From the NCBI GenBank assembly GCA_009782915.1, contig WRIC01000015.1:1-41820 (forward strand): a stretch of 41,820 nucleotides of DNA, given 5' to 3'. The notes under the pieces were generated by a model. It did not search any database, was not told the DNA's origin, and saw nothing but the letters and a program-made list of their open reading frames with translations. Shown piece after piece: positions 16,698 to 24,726 of this stretch; position 1 is the stretch's first letter, and the number at the start of each line of letters is the position of its first letter. This DNA is from Propionibacteriaceae bacterium (GTDB lineage: Bacteria > Actinomycetota > Actinomycetes > Propionibacteriales > Propionibacteriaceae). The translations under genes were made by a program, and so were the position numbers.

Positions 16698-17858
16698 ATG
16701 CACGAGTTACAAGGACAGATCCGAGACTATTCCTGGGGCTCTGTGACGGCCATTCCTGAATTGCTGGGAAGCAATCCCACGGGTCAACCGCAAGCGGAAT
16801 ACTGGCTCGGTGGACATCCTCTGGCTCCAGCAACCATGGGAGGTACTGGGCTTGATCAAGTCTTTGTCCAGTCTCCTGACCTCTTCGGCAGTGACTCCGA
16901 TCGCTATCCCGTACTGATGAAAATCCTGGCAGCCGATCATCCGCTGTCCCTACAAGCCCATCCCAATAAAGACCAAGCCAAGCAAGGATTTGCCCAAGAA
17001 TCAGCAGCCCAGATCCCTGTTGACGCTCCCGAGCGTGTCTACCGCGATAACTGGCCCAAGCCAGAGATCCTTGTTGCTCTCAGTGATTTCCACGCCCTGT
17101 GTGGATTTCGAGCTGGAGAAGAAACAGTGCAACTCTTCGATCAGCTGGGTGTATCCCCAGGTCTTCGCGAGATCATTTCTCCGCTCGAAGATGGAACCGA
17201 GGAAGGGTTTACCCAGGTTTTCTCTACGACCTTGACCACCGATCGACTCGACTATGTCGATGAAGTAGTTCACCTTGCCCACCACTATTCTCAAGACGAC
17301 ACTGATCTGGGTCTCTTTGCCCAAACAGCCCTCGAACTCAACCATTTCTTCCCACGACAACCCTCAATCCTGGCAGCACTGTTACTCAACAGAATCCATC
17401 TGGAGCCAGGTCAAGGGCTTTTCGTGCCCACCCGAACCCTGCATTCCTATCTCAGTGGAGTGGGGATAGAAGTGATGGCCTGCTCCGACAATGTCCTGCG
17501 CGGTGGACTCACCAAGAAACATGTCAATGTTGAACAGTTAATGCAGGTCGTCGAATTCCAGGCTTCCACCGTTCAACCTGTTGAAACCATCCAGGACCAT
17601 GGGTTCGTCCGCTATATCACCCAGGCCAGCGAATTCACCCTCTATCGCGGGGATCTATCCTCGGAGTCTGTTGATATTCCACAGACCGATTCTGGGCGTA
17701 TTGCCTTGGTGGTCGAAGGGGAAGCCCAATTGAGTAATGGCAATAGCACCATTGATCTCACAGCTGGGCAAGCTGTGCTCATCCCCTATGGCGACCAGGC
17801 AACAGCCCAAGGATCAGCAACGATCTTTGTGGGTGTCCCAGGGGCCTCACACCGGTGA
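16698..17858 (+). CDS. manA: mannose-6-phosphate isomerase, class I
   Basis: Interconverts fructose 6-phosphate and mannose 6-phosphate, feeding mannose into glycolipids and wall polymers. The 386-residue protein begins MHELQGQIRDYSWGS. Zinc-site motifs are LQAHPNKDQAKQGF and KPEILVALSDFHALCGF, and the active-site signature is LHSYLSGVGIEVMACSDNVLRGGLTKKH. GAAAGGG lies four to five bases before ATG 16698; a longer frame from GTG 16647 lacks support, and a -10-like TAGAAT at 16635-16640 would put the transcript start near 16647. It is divergent from the LCP gene. The 3' end overlaps the convergent DUF3000 gene by 12 bases. Confidence 0.94.
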   Translation: MHELQGQIRDYSWGSVTAIPELLGSNPTGQPQAEYWLGGHPLAPATMGGTGLDQVFVQSPDLFGSDSDRYPVLMKILAADHPLSLQAHPNKDQAKQGFAQESAAQIPVDAPERVYRDNWPKPEILVALSDFHALCGFRAGEETVQLFDQLGVSPGLREIISPLEDGTEEGFTQVFSTTLTTDRLDYVDEVVHLAHHYSQDDTDLGLFAQTALELNHFFPRQPSILAALLLNRIHLEPGQGLFVPTRTLHSYLSGVGIEVMACSDNVLRGGLTKKHVNVEQLMQVVEFQASTVQPVETIQDHGFVRYITQASEFTLYRGDLSSESVDIPQTDSGRIALVVEGEAQLSNGNSTIDLTAGQAVLIPYGDQATAQGSATIFVGVPGASHR

Positions 17859-18434
17859 GACTGCGGGTTTGAGTCCAACCACTGACTCAGGGTCTGGGGT
17901 TCCTCCCAAATGTCGCAGAAGGTTCTGCCACCCGTCCAAATGAGGGGCAAGGTGGTTCTCCCCATCAAGGATCGGGGTCCACGAGGCGCGTACCTCCATT
18001 TCGAAAATCTGCTCCTCATCTTTCTTTGAACCAAAAGGCACCGAAGAAATGGTTGTGATGGTTCCAGATTCACGGGTGAAGCGAGCATGGGCCTGCCTCA
18101 AGGCATCCACCAGCCATGACCAACCCACTTCGGCAAGCAGTGGATCGTGGATCATCTCAGGTGACATCTCTGCCCGCGCGAAGGTGACACACCGAAAATC
18201 TGATTCCCATAGATCATTACCGGTAGGCTCATGGAGAAGGATCAACCGCCCGCGAGACATCTCCACACTGTCCACGCAAAGCTCAGCATCCCAAGCAGCA
18301 GCATAGGGAGACAAGGATGTGGGTGGCTCCAACTCCTGGACAGTGATGCGCTTATCCCAGATGAACGAATTAAACCCGCGCACTGCGGAAGCAAACCTTG
18401 GTGGCATAAACCCAAACTGATTGATCGTGGTCAC
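17847..18434 (-). CDS. DUF3000 family protein
   Basis: A 195-residue soluble protein with PPRFASAVRGFNSF at the start, DAELCVDSVEMSRGRLILLHEP in the middle, VGWSWLVDAL and a closing FEMEVRASWTP, all typical of the actinobacterial DUF3000 family. In relatives it commonly lies beside the RNase D-like gene and dxs; here it is 3-4 kb away with ppk2 and the chelatase between. GTG is the start (MTTINQ). No function is known. Confidence 0.88.
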   Translation of the reverse strand: MTTINQFGFMPPRFASAVRGFNSFIWDKRITVQELEPPTSLSPYAAAWDAELCVDSVEMSRGRLILLHEPTGNDLWESDFRCVTFARAEMSPEMIHDPLLAEVGWSWLVDALRQAHARFTRESGTITTISSVPFGSKKDEEQIFEMEVRASWTPILDGENHLAPHLDGWQNLLRHLGGTPDPESVVGLKPAVSPV

Positions 18435-18528
18435 GGGTCCAGGTTAGCCAGGACTGGGGGTCGGTTTTTGCACACCACGCCGAGACGCTGTGATCCATCT
18501 ACGAAATTGCGCACCAAGGTGGCAGAAT

Positions 18529-19434
18529 GTGACTATGATCATTAAAGATTTCCCAGCTCCAGGTTCCAACTATTCAACGAGCGATCTTCGTCAAATCCTG
18601 AGAGCGCGACCCTCCACCACCATTGCTGAGCTTGATCCCGATGCAACCCCCGGTCTTCCCACCGAGGAGGATGCCAGGAAACTCACCATGGCAATGGGCC
18701 CAGAACTCAGTGCCTACCAGGAAAGGCTCTATGCGGAATCTAAGACTGAAAGCTGTCAGGACCGTCGAGTTCTGGTGGTTCTCCAGGGGTTGGATACCTC
18801 AGGTAAGTCAGGAATTGTCCGCCATGTCTTTGGGTTAGTCGATCCTCAGGGTGTGAAGATCAAGGCCTTCAAGAAACCAACAAAGGAGGAGCTCTCCCAT
18901 GATTTCCTGTGGAGAATCAACAAGGCTGTTCCCGAACGCGGATATATTGGTATCTTTGATCGAAGTCAGTACGAGGATGTCCTAGTTGTTCGGGTGGATG
19001 AATTAGTTCCACCCGAAGTTTGGAAGCAACGCTTCGAGCTCATCAACGAGTTTGAGAAAGGTTTATCCGACCAGGGTGTCACGATCATCAAGTGTTTCTT
19101 ACACATTTCACCCCAAGAGCAGGAAGCCCGTTTGTTGGCTCGCTTGGCTGATCCCTCCAAGCACTGGAAGTATTCTCGTGATGATGTCACTGTTCGATCC
19201 AAATGGTACGACTACATGGCTGCCTACGAGGATGTTCTCAACTTGTGCAACACCGATGTTGCCCCGTGGTATGTCATCCCCTCCAACAAGAAGTGGTACC
19301 GCAACTGGGCAGTGGCTTCACTTTTGTTAGACCACCTTGAGGAGATGTCACCGCAGTGGCCACCGGCAGATTTCGATGTCGCGGAACAAATCGAGGCTGT
19401 GAAGAACTCCCTGTCCTATTCAGCGAATGGCTAG
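18529..19434 (+). CDS. ppk2: polyphosphate kinase 2 family protein
   Basis: PPK2 enzymes move phosphate between polyphosphate and nucleotides. The Walker A is GLDTSGKSG near residue 89, followed by FKKPTKEELSHDFLWR, a lid-type segment, and DRSQYEDVLVVRV, the PPK2 Walker B region. HKWY-type features appear as SKHWKYSRDD and SKWYDYMAAYED, and the end YVIPSNKKWYRNWAVASLL is diagnostic of the PPK2 polyphosphate:nucleotide phosphotransferase subgroup. Whether AMP or ADP is preferred cannot be read from this. AAGGTGG lies six bases before GTG 18529; ATG 18535 is the alternative. Confidence 0.92.
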   Translation: MTMIIKDFPAPGSNYSTSDLRQILRARPSTTIAELDPDATPGLPTEEDARKLTMAMGPELSAYQERLYAESKTESCQDRRVLVVLQGLDTSGKSGIVRHVFGLVDPQGVKIKAFKKPTKEELSHDFLWRINKAVPERGYIGIFDRSQYEDVLVVRVDELVPPEVWKQRFELINEFEKGLSDQGVTIIKCFLHISPQEQEARLLARLADPSKHWKYSRDDVTVRSKWYDYMAAYEDVLNLCNTDVAPWYVIPSNKKWYRNWAVASLLLDHLEEMSPQWPPADFDVAEQIEAVKNSLSYSANG

Positions 19435-19464
19435 ACCCGCATTGTCCGCGTCAGCGCAATGACA

Positions 19465-20256
19465 TCACCCTACTTGGGATACCTGTGATTGGGCGTCGAT
19501 CTCCACTGGTGGGTCTTCACCTAGTAGATCCATTGCAGCAAAGGCATACCTGGCAAGAATGAGATCAAGAACAGTGTCATCCACCCCAATAGGTGAACTC
19601 ACAGCAATGGCGCCATGTTTGAGAGCCAAGCGAGCCTGAGCATCAAAACCCAGATCGGGAGCGAGGAAGAATGACCCCACTGCTACATGGCGACGGCCTT
19701 GAGAATTCAATGATTCGATGGCAGTAGCCACATTGGGTGAAGACCCATCTCCCATCGCTAGCTGGCAGGGAAGTTTGTGATGGGCTCCCCATTGGCGGGC
19801 TCTCCTGGCGAGCATCCCTAAGCCGCGGACATCGCAGGGGCCCTCAGCTGACAGAACAAGTCCATCGATTTCAGTGGCATGAAGGGAGCCCAAAGCCGAC
19901 CGAAGTCGCTCGTCGAGAGGCCGCAGGAGACAGGCTTCAGGACCGACGGGACGCGCAATGGCAAACTGGATGGATGGATGGGCTTGACGGGTGGTTTTCA
20001 CCACCAGATCAACACTGGGATCATGGTCGGTCACTGCAGCGAGTTGGAGGGGTACGAAGACGATCTCTGTGATTCCGCGCCCAACAAGGTGGCTCACGAC
20101 CTGGGGCACCGAGGGTGGGCAATGATCAATGAAGGCAGCATTGACTTCGAGTGTGGGACGAATGGTTTGGAGCCCATAGCGAAGATGGTGACTAACCTCA
20201 CCCACCTTCGGGTCGGTGCTACCGTGGGTCAGCATCACCAGTGCCGGCGCTGCCAT
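19465..20256 (-). CDS. sirohydrochlorin chelatase CbiX/SirB family
   Basis: A 263-residue protein with two CbiX-like halves. The N-terminal half has LVMLTHGSTDP (metal-binding His), CPPSVPQVVSHLVGRG and IVFVPLQLA; the second half repeats the fold with LVLSAEG and VAVGSFFLAPDLGFDAQ. Such proteins insert Co or Fe into sirohydrochlorin for cobalamin or siroheme. In the second half the typical metal-site His residues are not evident, so activity is not certain. GAGAGGA precedes ATG 20256; the frame extends 55 codons upstream without support. No other tetrapyrrole genes are nearby. Confidence 0.85.
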   Translation of the reverse strand: MAAPALVMLTHGSTDPKVGEVSHHLRYGLQTIRPTLEVNAAFIDHCPPSVPQVVSHLVGRGITEIVFVPLQLAAVTDHDPSVDLVVKTTRQAHPSIQFAIARPVGPEACLLRPLDERLRSALGSLHATEIDGLVLSAEGPCDVRGLGMLARRARQWGAHHKLPCQLAMGDGSSPNVATAIESLNSQGRRHVAVGSFFLAPDLGFDAQARLALKHGAIAVSSPIGVDDTVLDLILARYAFAAMDLLGEDPPVEIDAQSQVSQVG

Positions 20257-20441
20257 GGATATCCTCTCTGACAGGGAAGCTTGTTCGTCGGTACGCCACC
20301 ACTCCTGATCAGCGGGAACTGTGGAGCGATGCCAAGCACACCTTCTCTCACAAGTGAACCAGCGAGCAAATCGAACGTCCACATAGTGAGATGGTCTCTC
20401 ATGGTTGTTCAACTTCATCAACCAAACTCCATCACGTAAGT

Positions 20442-20470
20442 TTGGTTAGTCTCGGCGATGATGCTAGTGT
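20442..20470 (+). promoter_or_regulatory. probable promoter of the tRNA-Tyr/Thr/Met-rpmG cluster
   Basis: TTGGTT (20442-20447) and TAGTGT (20465-20470) are 17 bases apart, and tRNA-Tyr starts 19 bases after the second box. The match to consensus is moderate. Confidence 0.4.
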
Positions 20471-20488
20471 TGTCCGCGCAAGAATCCT

Positions 20489-20571
20489 GGCGGATTGCCC
20501 GAGTGGCCAATGGGAGCAGACTGTAAATCTGTCGGCGAATGCCTTCGGAGGTTCAAATCCTTCATCCGCCA
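20489..20571 (+). tRNA. tRNA-Tyr (GUA)
   Basis: An 83-base class II cloverleaf with a long variable arm. Acceptor GGCGGAT/ATCCGCC, anticodon stem GCAGA/TCTGT, loop CTGTAAA, anticodon GTA at 20523-20525, T arm GGAGG-TTCAAAT-CCTTC, discriminator A. Confidence 0.95.
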
Positions 20572-20575
20572 CGTG

Positions 20576-20618
20576 GGTCGAGAGTCGCGAAAACACCACA
20601 TTTTCTCTTCTCTCGACC
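20576..20618 (+). other. 9-bp hairpin between tRNA-Tyr and tRNA-Thr
   Basis: GGTCGAGAG (20576-20584) pairs perfectly with CTCTCGACC (20610-20618) around a 25-base loop. It lies inside what should be one tRNA transcript and may guide processing or partial termination. Confidence 0.45.
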
Positions 20619-20676
20619 GTACCCGCGTCCGCGAGTTTGAAGAAACAGCCGGTTCTCCTGTATCGTTGATGCGCTT

Positions 20677-20749
20677 GCCCCTATAGCTCAGTCGGTAGAG
20701 CGTTTCCATGGTAAGGAAAAGGTCTGCAGTTCGATTCTGCATGGGGGCT
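20677..20749 (+). tRNA. tRNA-Thr (GGU)
   Basis: A 73-base cloverleaf. Acceptor GCCCCTA/TGGGGGC, anticodon stem TTTCC/GGAAA with loop ATGGTAA, anticodon GGT at 20710-20712, T arm TGCAG-TTCGATT-CTGCA, discriminator T. Confidence 0.94.
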
Positions 20750-20779
20750 CGTTGTCTGAGCAGTAAAACTGCACCAGAT

Positions 20780-20853
20780 GGCGGGGTAGCTCAGGTGGTC
20801 AGAGCGAACGACTCATAATCGTTAGGTCGCGGGTTCAAGTCCCGCCCTCGCTA
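20780..20853 (+). tRNA. tRNA-Met (CAU), elongator type
   Basis: A 74-base cloverleaf. Acceptor GGCGGGG pairs with CCTCGCT through two G-U pairs, anticodon stem AACGA/TCGTT with loop CTCATAA, anticodon CAT at 20814-20816, T arm GCGGG-TTCAAGT-CCCGC. Its place before rpmG and overall sequence fit the elongator methionine tRNA of actinomycetes. Confidence 0.92.
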
Positions 20854-20880
20854 CCGAAACGGATTGACAAGGAGTAGATG

Positions 20881-21051
20881 ATGGCGAAGAAAACAGGTGA
20901 TGTACGCCCCAAGATCACGATGGCGTGCACGGAATGCAAAGAACGCAACTATATTACGAAGAAGAATCGTCGAAACGACCCTGACCGTATGGATTTGAAA
21001 AAGTTTTGCCCACGTTGTCGCAAACACCAGGTCCATCGCGAAACCCGCTGA
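20881..21051 (+). CDS. rpmG: 50S ribosomal protein L33
   Basis: A 56-residue basic protein of the large ribosomal subunit. It reads [13 protein letters not shown], then MACTEC and, later, [13 protein letters not shown]: two CxxC pairs, so this is the zinc-binding (C+) form of L33. [16 protein letters not shown] is typical. AAGGAG lies six bases before ATG 20881; another ATG directly precedes it. It is encoded right behind tRNA-Met, as in many actinomycetes. A strong terminator follows. Confidence 0.95.
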   Translation: MAKKTGDVRPKITMACTECKERNYITKKNRRNDPDRMDLKKFCPRCRKHQVHRETR

Positions 21052-21065
21052 GGATTAAGAATAAT

Positions 21066-21098
21066 GAGCACGCCCCCATGGTGCGTGCTCTTTTTCTT
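21066..21098 (+). terminator. rho-independent terminator after rpmG
   Basis: GAGCACGC (21066-21073) pairs with GCGTGCTC (21083-21090) around a 9-base loop, followed by TTTTTCTTT. It lies 14 bases after the rpmG stop and separates the tRNA-rpmG unit from the RNase D-like gene. Confidence 0.9.
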
Positions 21099-21119
21099 TG
21101 CGCGGAACCGGGGTGAGCG

Positions 21120-22346
21120 ATGAGCGATGAAACGGGCAGGGCTGATGATTCCCAGGTGGAGGTCTACATCCCTGAGGCTCCCCCTCTGATCAGCACAGAC
21201 GACGGTTTGCGAGCCCATCTGAGTTTACTGAGGAACGACACCGGTCCAGTGGCCATCGATACTGAACGAGGTTCAGGATTCACCTATAACCAACGCCCGT
21301 ACCTCATTCAACTCGCTAGCGCGACCACGGACGTCATGCTCATCGATCCTCTACCGCTGAGTCCACAGGTAGTGGCGGAATTGCAGGAGACACTCCAACC
21401 CAAACAATGGGTTCTTCATTCCGCCGGGCAGGATCTTTCCTCCCTGAAACTCATCGGACTCACACCCGAGCTCATCTTCGACACCGAGTTGTCTGCTCGT
21501 CTTTTGGGGTATGAACGTGTTGGGCTGGGTGCACTGTTGGAGGAGATTCTTGGGGTCAAACTCGCCAAAGAACATGGGCATTCTGATTGGTCAACGAGAC
21601 CGCTTCCGCAGGCTTGGTTATCCTATGCTGCCGGCGACGTCGAGTTCCTCATTGAGCTAGCCCAGACACTTCACACCCAATTGCGTGAGCAACATCGAGA
21701 CCACTGGGCTGATCAGGAATTCTCATGGATTCTGCGTGCGCCCGAGCCGGCAGCCAAACCCTATCCGTGGCGCAGCACCAAGGACATCCATCGTGTTACC
21801 ACCCGTCGGGGCCTTGCTTTGGTGGAAAGGATATGGTGTCATCGCGAATCAATAGCCCAGGAACTCGATCTGGCGCCACATCGCATCATCAAGGATCGAG
21901 AGATCTCTTCAATATGTTCACTGGCAACCGAACGCAGCGCGAAGAAGTGTCGTGGAGCCTTGAGGAGAAGACATTGGGGCCCGAATGTCACCAGGGAACA
22001 AGGGCTCCGTTTCGTTGACCTCATTGATGAGATCGACCAACTCCAGGAAAAGGATCTTCCCCCACGAAAAGTGGAGCAACCAGTGAAAAACTCACCAGGA
22101 TCCTGGGCTCGAAAAAAACCTGCTGCTTTACAGCGGTGGAAGGTTCTTCGTCCTGGACTGGTGGATTGCGCCTCGCAGTGGGGGGTCGCGCCGGAGATTC
22201 TTCTCAGCCCCGCTGCACTCAAAGCCGTGGCCTGGGAGCCCTTGGGGTTGGATGGGCCGTCTGTGGACCGCCAGTTTGAGTCGTTGATGGTACGCCCCTG
22301 GCAACGCGAGATTGTCGTACCACTGGTAGCGGGGTTACTATCGTGA
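21120..22346 (+). CDS. RNase D-like 3'-5' exonuclease with HRDC domain
   Basis: A 408-residue protein with a DEDDy exonuclease fold: AIDTERGSGF carries the D-x-E metal ligands, LHSAGQDLSSL the second Asp, and YAAGDVEFL the Tyr-x3-Asp. An HRDC domain follows at about residues 215-290 (RGLALVERIWCHRESIAQELDLAPHRII), and a second HRDC-like C-terminal region ends with WQREIVVPLVAGLL. Such enzymes trim RNA 3' ends, notably tRNA precursors. Its position right after a tRNA/ribosomal gene cluster is notable but a terminator lies between. The 3' end overlaps the convergent dxs by nine bases. Confidence 0.9.
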   Translation: MSDETGRADDSQVEVYIPEAPPLISTDDGLRAHLSLLRNDTGPVAIDTERGSGFTYNQRPYLIQLASATTDVMLIDPLPLSPQVVAELQETLQPKQWVLHSAGQDLSSLKLIGLTPELIFDTELSARLLGYERVGLGALLEEILGVKLAKEHGHSDWSTRPLPQAWLSYAAGDVEFLIELAQTLHTQLREQHRDHWADQEFSWILRAPEPAAKPYPWRSTKDIHRVTTRRGLALVERIWCHRESIAQELDLAPHRIIKDREISSICSLATERSAKKCRGALRRRHWGPNVTREQGLRFVDLIDEIDQLQEKDLPPRKVEQPVKNSPGSWARKKPAALQRWKVLRPGLVDCASQWGVAPEILLSPAALKAVAWEPLGLDGPSVDRQFESLMVRPWQREIVVPLVAGLLS

Positions 22347-24212
22347 ACCCAGGGCGAGATCAATAGCGGGCACCAGCCCATCAACGGTGAACCCGAGTTC
22401 GCTCAGTATCTCTTCTCGCGATCCTTGAGGAATAAAGGCTGTAGGGATTGCTCGGCGAATGACGGTGGCTTTACTTCCACCATGAGCGAGGTGGGAAAGA
22501 ACTTTCTGGCCTACTCCCCCATCGTCGATCCCGTCCTCCAAAACAACCACAACGGCACTATCAGTGATCGCTGAGATCAGTTCTGGGCTCACCGGTAATG
22601 CCCACAGCGGATTCACCACCCGCACTGACTTCCCTAATTGGCCCAGTTCCTCGGCGAGCTTAATTCCCAGTTCCACCATGGGACCATAACTCACCACCGT
22701 CACCTCGGCGGAGTTTCCTTCCTCACAGTTCATCTCAGCCATGATGTCTCCAGCTGGTTCACCACGAACGATGGGATAGTTCTCGGGTAGCTCACCACGA
22801 GGAAAACGTACAGCAGTCAGGGAGGTATCCTCATCAATAGCTTCCTGGACAGTGGAAGCCAATGTTGCCCCGTCTCGCGGTACAGCCACTTTCATCCCTG
22901 GGATACACCCGAGGATGGCGAGATCCCAGATCCCGTGGTGGGAGGGGCCATCTGGACCGGTGATCCCTGCACGATCCAAAACAAAAGTAACAGGCAACTG
23001 ATGGAGGGCCACATCCATGAGAATCTGATCGAACCCTCGATTGAGGAAGGTGGCATAGATGGCCACCACAGGTTTGACTCCCATCATGGCCATGCCAGCG
23101 GCACTAGCGATGGCATGTTGTTCGGCAATACCCACATCAAAGACACGATCAGGGAATGCTTGAGCCATAGGGCCCAAACCCACAGGATTAATCATGGCGG
23201 CACTGAGCCCAACCACTGAAGGGTTACGGCGGGCCACATCCAGCATCACTGAGGAGAACACTGAGGTCCATGAGGGGCGAGTCGATTTCTCTTTCGAACC
23301 GGTCATGGCATCAACAGCATGGTGGCGGTCTTCCTCATTTTGCTCAGCCGGGGAATACCCATGGCCTTTCTTGGTGATGCAGTGTACGATCACTGGACCG
23401 TCGTACTGCTTGGCCTGGGTGAGTGCTATTTCGACTGCTGAGCGATGGTGACCATCCACTGGTCCGATGTATTTCAAATCAAGGTCGGAGAAGAGCCCCT
23501 GGGGAGCAAGAATGTCTTTGAGCCCCACTTTGAGCCCATGGAGAAGTTCATAGGTGGGGCGTCCCACTACAGGGGTCTTCTGGACGACAGTTTTCACCAC
23601 ATCCAAGGTGGGATCATATCGGCGATCAGTACGAATACCTGCGAGGTGTTTCGCTAGTCCACCCACGGTGGGGGTATAGGACCGTCCATTATCGTTGACC
23701 ACGATCACGATGCGAAGATCCTTGTGGACTGCGATGTTGTTGAGTGCCTCCCAGGCCATTCCGCCGGTGAGTGCACCATCGCCGACAACCACCACCACCG
23801 TGTGCGGGTCTCCTGTCAACCGGAAGGCTTCGGCCATTCCCGTACCCCAGGATAGGGCTGAAGAAGCATGAGAATTCTCCAACCAATCGTGGTCTGATTC
23901 TTCGCGAGAAGGATAACCCGACAAACCACCGGCCTGACGTAAAGTGTCGAACTGACCATGGCGACCTGTCAGGATCTTGTGCACATAACTGATGTGGCCA
24001 GTATCAAAGACGATGGGGTCTCGTGGGGAGTGAAAAACTCGATGAATAGCGAGGGTGAGCTCGACCATTCCAAGATTGGGACCCAGGTGACCACCAGTTG
24101 CCGACACCTTCTCAATGAGGAACTGCCGAATCTGGTGACTGAGAGTTTCAAGCTCCCGATCGGTGAGATACGCCAGGTCCTGCGGGCTATGAAGATCCGA
24201 CAGACTAGGCAC
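22338..24212 (-). CDS. dxs: 1-deoxy-D-xylulose-5-phosphate synthase
   Basis: Condenses pyruvate and glyceraldehyde 3-phosphate with thiamine diphosphate, the first step of the MEP isoprenoid pathway. The 624-residue protein begins with LSDLHSPQDLAYL, then GGHLGPNLGMVELT, FDTGHISYVHKILTGR, the ThDP motif GDGALTGGMAWEALNN with VVNDNGRSYTPTVGG, YIGPVDGHH, and the transketolase-type part DVGIAEQHAIASAAGMA and DRAGITGPDGPSHHG. Normally this site reads GHQ-YVHK; here GHISYVHK is seen. GTG is the start. It is 40 bases downstream of the small membrane protein gene and probably in the acnA operon. Confidence 0.96.
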   Translation of the reverse strand: MPSLSDLHSPQDLAYLTDRELETLSHQIRQFLIEKVSATGGHLGPNLGMVELTLAIHRVFHSPRDPIVFDTGHISYVHKILTGRHGQFDTLRQAGGLSGYPSREESDHDWLENSHASSALSWGTGMAEAFRLTGDPHTVVVVVGDGALTGGMAWEALNNIAVHKDLRIVIVVNDNGRSYTPTVGGLAKHLAGIRTDRRYDPTLDVVKTVVQKTPVVGRPTYELLHGLKVGLKDILAPQGLFSDLDLKYIGPVDGHHRSAVEIALTQAKQYDGPVIVHCITKKGHGYSPAEQNEEDRHHAVDAMTGSKEKSTRPSWTSVFSSVMLDVARRNPSVVGLSAAMINPVGLGPMAQAFPDRVFDVGIAEQHAIASAAGMAMMGVKPVVAIYATFLNRGFDQILMDVALHQLPVTFVLDRAGITGPDGPSHHGIWDLAILGCIPGMKVAVPRDGATLASTVQEAIDEDTSLTAVRFPRGELPENYPIVRGEPAGDIMAEMNCEEGNSAEVTVVSYGPMVELGIKLAEELGQLGKSVRVVNPLWALPVSPELISAITDSAVVVVLEDGIDDGGVGQKVLSHLAHGGSKATVIRRAIPTAFIPQGSREEILSELGFTVDGLVPAIDLALGSR

Positions 24213-24252
24213 CTGGACAGTCTAGTAGCCCTACGCGAGTTCCACTATCCCA

Positions 24253-24726
24253 CTAACTCGTGAGCAAGATGACCAGCCAGATAATGAACTGGATTGCCAA
24301 GACGCCGAGCACACTGACGCGCAGTATTCTCAACCAGCGTGGAGGAGGATCATCTAAGCGTCCCCATGTGGCCACAGCGGCAAGGGCTGGGATAGCAAAA
24401 AACACCCATCCGAGACTCAATATCTCAAAATCAATCAGGCATTGGGCAACCACGAGGGTGAATACGACCATCCACGCAGCCCACTGCCACCCCAGGCGAA
24501 AAATCACTGCCACCACGAACAGTCCAGCCACTAAGAGTCCCGCACCACAATAAGCGGTCAGAACTTGCTGACAGGATACTTCGCCATGACACAGAGGCAG
24601 AACCCCAGCAAGAGGCCAGACAACCAGGAGCAAAGCGGACGCGGATAAACCAGCCACTATCGCCGCGAGATAAGAATAGGCCAGACGCGCTATTCCCCAG
24701 GGGGCTTGGCTGATGCGCAGGCTCAT
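24253..24726 (-). CDS. small multi-pass membrane protein
   Basis: A 157-residue protein with about five hydrophobic segments (roughly residues 14-42, 55-80, 82-98, 103-118 and 133-156) and few charged residues. Two cysteines in LCHGEVSC and one in AYCGAG lie in or near the first loop. Its ATG overlaps the acnA stop (ATGA, 24723-24726), so it is translationally coupled to aconitase, and dxs follows 40 bases later. I do not recognise the family and assign no function. Confidence 0.75.
   Translation of the reverse strand: MSLRISQAPWGIARLAYSYLAAIVAGLSASALLLVVWPLAGVLPLCHGEVSCQQVLTAYCGAGLLVAGLFVVAVIFRLGWQWAAWMVVFTLVVAQCLIDFEILSLGWVFFAIPALAAVATWGRLDDPPPRWLRILRVSVLGVLAIQFIIWLVILLTS

Noticed and set aside
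19435-19464. Bidirectional terminator between ppk2 and the chelatase gene
   Set aside because: Only a short, imperfect stem around CATTG/CAATG, no T tract on either strand.
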